The translations under genes were made by a program, and so were the position numbers. Source: Streptomyces sp. NRRL S-118 (lineage in GTDB: Bacteria > Actinomycetota > Actinomycetes > Streptomycetales > Streptomycetaceae). From it: a stretch of DNA of 64,000 bases. This document shows, piece by piece, positions 61,361 to 64,000 of this stretch. The stretch's first letter is position 1. Each line of letters begins with the position of its first letter. The notes under the pieces were generated by a model that did not search any database, had not been told where the DNA came from, and saw nothing but the letters and a program-made list of their open reading frames with translations. The stretch is from the NCBI RefSeq assembly GCF_000716335.1, contig NZ_JOBL01000100.1, positions 57,883-121,882 on the forward strand, given 5' to 3'.

Positions 61361-62164
61361 ATGCCCTCTCTCCTGAGCAACCGGCTGGCGCAGCGGGTGC
61401 TGAAGCCCGCCTTCACCCTGGTCGAGCAGCGCCTGGAGCGCGCGACGACCGCGCTCCAGTCCGACCTGGACGCCCTGCACCACGAGGTGGCCGACCTGAG
61501 GCGGCAGAGCTACGGGCTCGGGCTGCTGCTCGACCGGGCCGGGCGCGACGGGCACCGGATGCCCACCGCCGCCCAGGTCGACACGCTCGTGCGGGAGATC
61601 GGGGCGGTCACCGGCGACCGCAGCGACCGGGTGCGCCATGACGTCACCGTCGCCTACCGGCACCTGGTGGCGCTGGAGGCGCTCGGCGTCGGCGGGCTCG
61701 GCGGGTCCGTGTCCGACGTGTGCGGGCGGCTCGCGACCGTGCCGCTGCTCGCGCCGCCGAACGGCGAGGTGCTGGAGATCGGCACATGCCACGGCCTGTT
61801 CGCGGCGGCGCTGCGCCGCATGCTCCAGCGCGGCGGGACCGACGCGCGGCTGACGGTGGTCGATCCGCTGGACGGCCCGCCCGCCCGCGAGGACGTCGTC
61901 CGCGGCAACCTGGCGCTGGGCGGGGCCCCCGCCGACGGCGGGACCCGGCTGGTGCGGGGCACGTTCGCCGGCCCGGACGTCCGGGAGGCGGTCGGCGACC
62001 GGCGCTACGGCGTGATCGTGGTGAACGGCGACGGGCACGACCTGGCGGCGGTGCGGGACCTCGCCGCGCCGGGCGCGATCGTCGTCCTCGGCGACCAGCC
62101 GCGCCCGGCGGGCCTGACCGGCCTGGGGAGGGTCGCGGACTCCGTGTACTCCCGCGCCGCTTGA
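61361..62164 (+). CDS. class I SAM methyltransferase-like protein
   Basis: The 267-residue protein starts with a coiled-coil-like segment (MPSLLSNRLAQRVLKPAFTLVEQRLERATTAL, about 1-60) and then has a Rossmann-type domain. EVLEIGTCHGLFAAALRRML (about 135-154) corresponds to SAM motif I, and ARLTVVDPLDG to motif II. It lacks other diagnostic motifs, so substrate and activity are uncertain. It is adjacent to the YfhO gene by 10 nt, and its 3' end is copied downstream as a direct repeat. Confidence 0.65.
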   Translation: MPSLLSNRLAQRVLKPAFTLVEQRLERATTALQSDLDALHHEVADLRRQSYGLGLLLDRAGRDGHRMPTAAQVDTLVREIGAVTGDRSDRVRHDVTVAYRHLVALEALGVGGLGGSVSDVCGRLATVPLLAPPNGEVLEIGTCHGLFAAALRRMLQRGGTDARLTVVDPLDGPPAREDVVRGNLALGGAPADGGTRLVRGTFAGPDVREAVGDRRYGVIVVNGDGHDLAAVRDLAAPGAIVVLGDQPRPAGLTGLGRVADSVYSRAA

Positions 62165-62267
62165 CCCTCCGCGCCGCTTGGCCATCCTCGCGGTCCGGCC
62201 TTCCGCGCGGACCGGCCAGCCGGCGCGGACTCCGTGTACTCCCGCGCCGCTTGACCCTCCGCGCCGC
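62134..62267. repeat. 44-bp direct repeat copying the end of the methyltransferase gene
   Basis: The 44-nt segment at 62134-62177 begins CGCGGACTCCGTGTACTCCC and includes the stop codon; it is repeated exactly at 62224-62267 (offset 90). The intervening 46 nt contain a GGTCCG/CGGACC hairpin. The second copy repeats the last codons and stop but has no start. Confidence 0.85.
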
Positions 62268-62320
62268 CCGACCGCCCGCGCCGCCCGCGCGGTCCGGCCA
62301 CCCGCCTGCCGGCGTGGGCG

Positions 62321-63847
62321 TCAGAAGCCGCGCATCCGCTGCTGGCGTTCCAGCGCGCGCCGCAGCTCCGCCGCGAGCGGGTGGTACGGCCCGTACACCC
62401 GCTCCGTGTCGTGGAGAAGGCCCTGCAACTGCTGGTGGGCGCCGGTGTGGTCGCCCATCGCCAGCAGCAGGTGGCCGATGCGGTGGCGGATGTCGAAGGC
62501 GCGGCCCGGATCGCCGCCGGCCGGCTGCCCGGCCTCGTGGTACGGCAGCAGCGCGCGGTACTCGGCGAGCGCGGCGGCCGTCTCGCCGAGCTGCTCCAGG
62601 CACAGCGCCGCGTCGTACCGGAACTGCAGCGTCTGCGGGTCGGCCGGGCCCGCCTCGGCCGCGCGGTCGTCGGCAAGGCGCCGCAGTTCGGGCAGGGCGC
62701 GCCGGTACTGGCCGTCGTCCATCAGCGTCGTCGCGTACTGCTTGCGCAGGATCCGCACGACGGGTGAGTGCTCGCCGTGCTCGGCGGCGGCCGCCGGGAG
62801 AATCCCGCCGAGGATGTCGACGGCGCGGGTGATGCTGCCTTCGCCGAGGAGCCGCTTGACCTCGTCGACCGCGGCCGCGACGTCGGGCCGTCCGGCGGGC
62901 GGCGCCACCGGCGGGGCGGGCGGCGGCGGGGGCGGGGCGGCCCGGTCGGGCCAGGGGGCCAGCGGGCGCAGGAAGGGCCGCGTCGGGTCCAGGGGGCCCG
63001 CCGGTGTGCCGCGCGTGGGCAGCAGCGGCGCGAGGGCCTCGTACACCTCGTGCGCCCCGGACGGGCGGTGCTGCGGGTCCTTCGCGAGCAGACGCAGGAC
63101 CAGTGTTTCCAGGGCGTCGGGTATCTCCGGGCGCACCTGGCGGACCGGCAGCGGCGGCTCGTACAGGTGCCGGTGGAGGATGCCGAGGGCGGTGGAGCCG
63201 GCGAACGGGACGTTCCCGCTGAGGAGTTCGTGCAGCAGGATGCCGAGCGCGTACAGGTCGGTGTACGGGCCGACGGCGCCGCCCATGGCCTGCTCGGGCG
63301 CCATGTAGGCGGGGCTGCCGATGGGCGAGCCGGTGTGGGTGAGGCGGGTGGTGTCGGTGTCGATCACGGAGGCGACGCCCAGGTCGAGGACGGTGACCGT
63401 CCCGTCGGGCCGCACCATGACGTTGCGGGGCTTGAGGTCCCGGTGGACGATCGGCACCGCGTGCACGGCCGCGAGGACGCCGCACAGCTGCGCGCCGACG
63501 GAGACCGCCCACTGCCAGGGGTACGGATCGTGTTCGGCGAGGTGGTCGGCGAGGTCGGCGCCGTCGACGTACTCCATGACCAGGTACAGGTCGTCCCCGT
63601 CGCTGCCCGCGTCGTGGACGGTGACCAGCCCGGGGTGGGACACCTGGGCGGTGACGCGGCACTCGCGCACGAAGCGGCGGCGCATCTCGTCGGCGGCGGT
63701 GGCGGCGGCCATGTGGTCGGGGCGCAGCAGCTTGACGGCGACGCGGCGGTCGAGCCGGCCGTCGTAGGCCGTCCAGACCTGGCCCATGCCGCCCTGGCCG
63801 ATGACGGTGGACAGCTCGTACCGGCCGGCGATGACCCGTCCGCTCAC
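62321..63847 (-). CDS. serine/threonine protein kinase with TPR-like C-terminal domain
   Basis: The 508-residue protein has a kinase domain (about 9-270): glycine loop GQGGMGQVW, VAVKLL (K39), HRDLKPRNVMV, VLDLGVAS with DLG in place of DFG, and GSPAYMAPEQ. A Pro-rich linker (about 300-325) is followed by a helical region with TPR-like repeats (about 335-505). No membrane segment is visible, so it is a soluble kinase. The GTG overlaps the upstream gene's stop by GTGA. Confidence 0.92.
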   Translation of the reverse strand: MSGRVIAGRYELSTVIGQGGMGQVWTAYDGRLDRRVAVKLLRPDHMAAATAADEMRRRFVRECRVTAQVSHPGLVTVHDAGSDGDDLYLVMEYVDGADLADHLAEHDPYPWQWAVSVGAQLCGVLAAVHAVPIVHRDLKPRNVMVRPDGTVTVLDLGVASVIDTDTTRLTHTGSPIGSPAYMAPEQAMGGAVGPYTDLYALGILLHELLSGNVPFAGSTALGILHRHLYEPPLPVRQVRPEIPDALETLVLRLLAKDPQHRPSGAHEVYEALAPLLPTRGTPAGPLDPTRPFLRPLAPWPDRAAPPPPPPAPPVAPPAGRPDVAAAVDEVKRLLGEGSITRAVDILGGILPAAAAEHGEHSPVVRILRKQYATTLMDDGQYRRALPELRRLADDRAAEAGPADPQTLQFRYDAALCLEQLGETAAALAEYRALLPYHEAGQPAGGDPGRAFDIRHRIGHLLLAMGDHTGAHQQLQGLLHDTERVYGPYHPLAAELRRALERQQRMRGF

Positions 63848-64000
63848 CGGGGCCCGCCCTCCCGGCCGTTGTTCCCGCGGAGCAGGTCGCTGAGTTCGTC
63901 GAGTTCGGCGCGGACCTGGTCGATGTGGCGGGGCGCGGGAGCCGGGGCGGGGGTCCGGGGCGGCTGCGGCGGGGGCGGCTGCACCGGCACAGGCGCGGGG
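63844..64000 (-). CDS. 3' end of an unidentified gene with Pro-rich linker
   Basis: Reading the minus strand to the stop at 63844 gives the last about 51 codons. A Pro/Ala-rich linker ([15 protein letters not shown]) is followed by the amphipathic helix RHIDQVRAELDELSDLLRGN and a short Gly/Arg tail. The stop overlaps the kinase GTG. The gene continues past the right edge; probably a kinase-linked signalling protein, but no domain can be named. Confidence 0.75.
   Translation of the reverse strand, partial: PAPVPVQPPPPQPPRTPAPAPAPRHIDQVRAELDELSDLLRGNNGREGGPR

Overview
The window looks like a piece of a Streptomyces chromosome. Base composition and codon use are very GC-rich throughout. The gene set includes bldA (the tRNA-Leu that reads UUA), two resuscitation-promoting-factor genes with a c-di-AMP (ydaO type) riboswitch, a histidine-utilisation operon, the block enolase, DivIC, DUF501 and Ppx, a type II NADH dehydrogenase, roadblock proteins and a WXG100-type locus. 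No phage, transposon or CRISPR array was seen.

Region 1 (1-11.5 kb). A STAS anti-sigma antagonist (cut by the left edge) lies divergent from a SigB/SigF-type sigma factor. An exopolysaccharide locus follows: a DegT-family PLP enzyme and a flippase on the plus strand, meeting a minus-strand operon of a CelD-like acyltransferase, a family 2 glycosyltransferase, a polysaccharide deacetylase, a large GT-C-like membrane protein, a small membrane protein and a membrane-anchored GH26-like glycosidase.

Region 2 (11.6-24.4 kb). This holds hutU, an M20 amidohydrolase, hutF and hutI on the minus strand, divergent from a PLP decarboxylase and an APC permease. A four-gene roadblock/DUF4388-like operon follows, then a MurR/RpiR regulator. 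The regulator has a perfect 16-bp inverted repeat upstream, and its core half-sites recur over the hutU promoter. This suggests an unrecognised hut regulator.

Region 3 (24.4-37.4 kb). A leaderless small membrane protein gene, a four-gene WXG100/EspG-like cassette, cystathionine beta-synthase, an SGNH hydrolase, a TetR regulator divergent from a DUF4149-like membrane protein, a thiolase followed by a 101-bp tandem duplication, several Streptomyces conserved hypotheticals and a Bax-inhibitor-1 family protein.

Region 4 (37.5-52 kb). bldA, a MacB-type ABC transporter, a secreted phospholipase-D-like protein, a cyclopropane synthase family protein, ndh (with a Rex-like operator far upstream), ppx, DUF501, DivIC, eno, rpfA (riboswitch) and rpfC.

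Region 5 (52-64 kb). A P450 coupled to an NTPase with Sel1/TPR-like repeats and an altered P-loop, MazG, a SurA-like lipoprotein, a GtrA/GT2 pair divergent from a YfhO-type membrane protein, a methyltransferase-like protein, a Ser/Thr kinase, and the 3' end of a further gene at the right edge.

A recurring pattern is short tandem direct duplications at or just after stop codons, two or three of which copy the end of the gene itself. All assignments rest on reading the sequence and on family knowledge; no database search was run.
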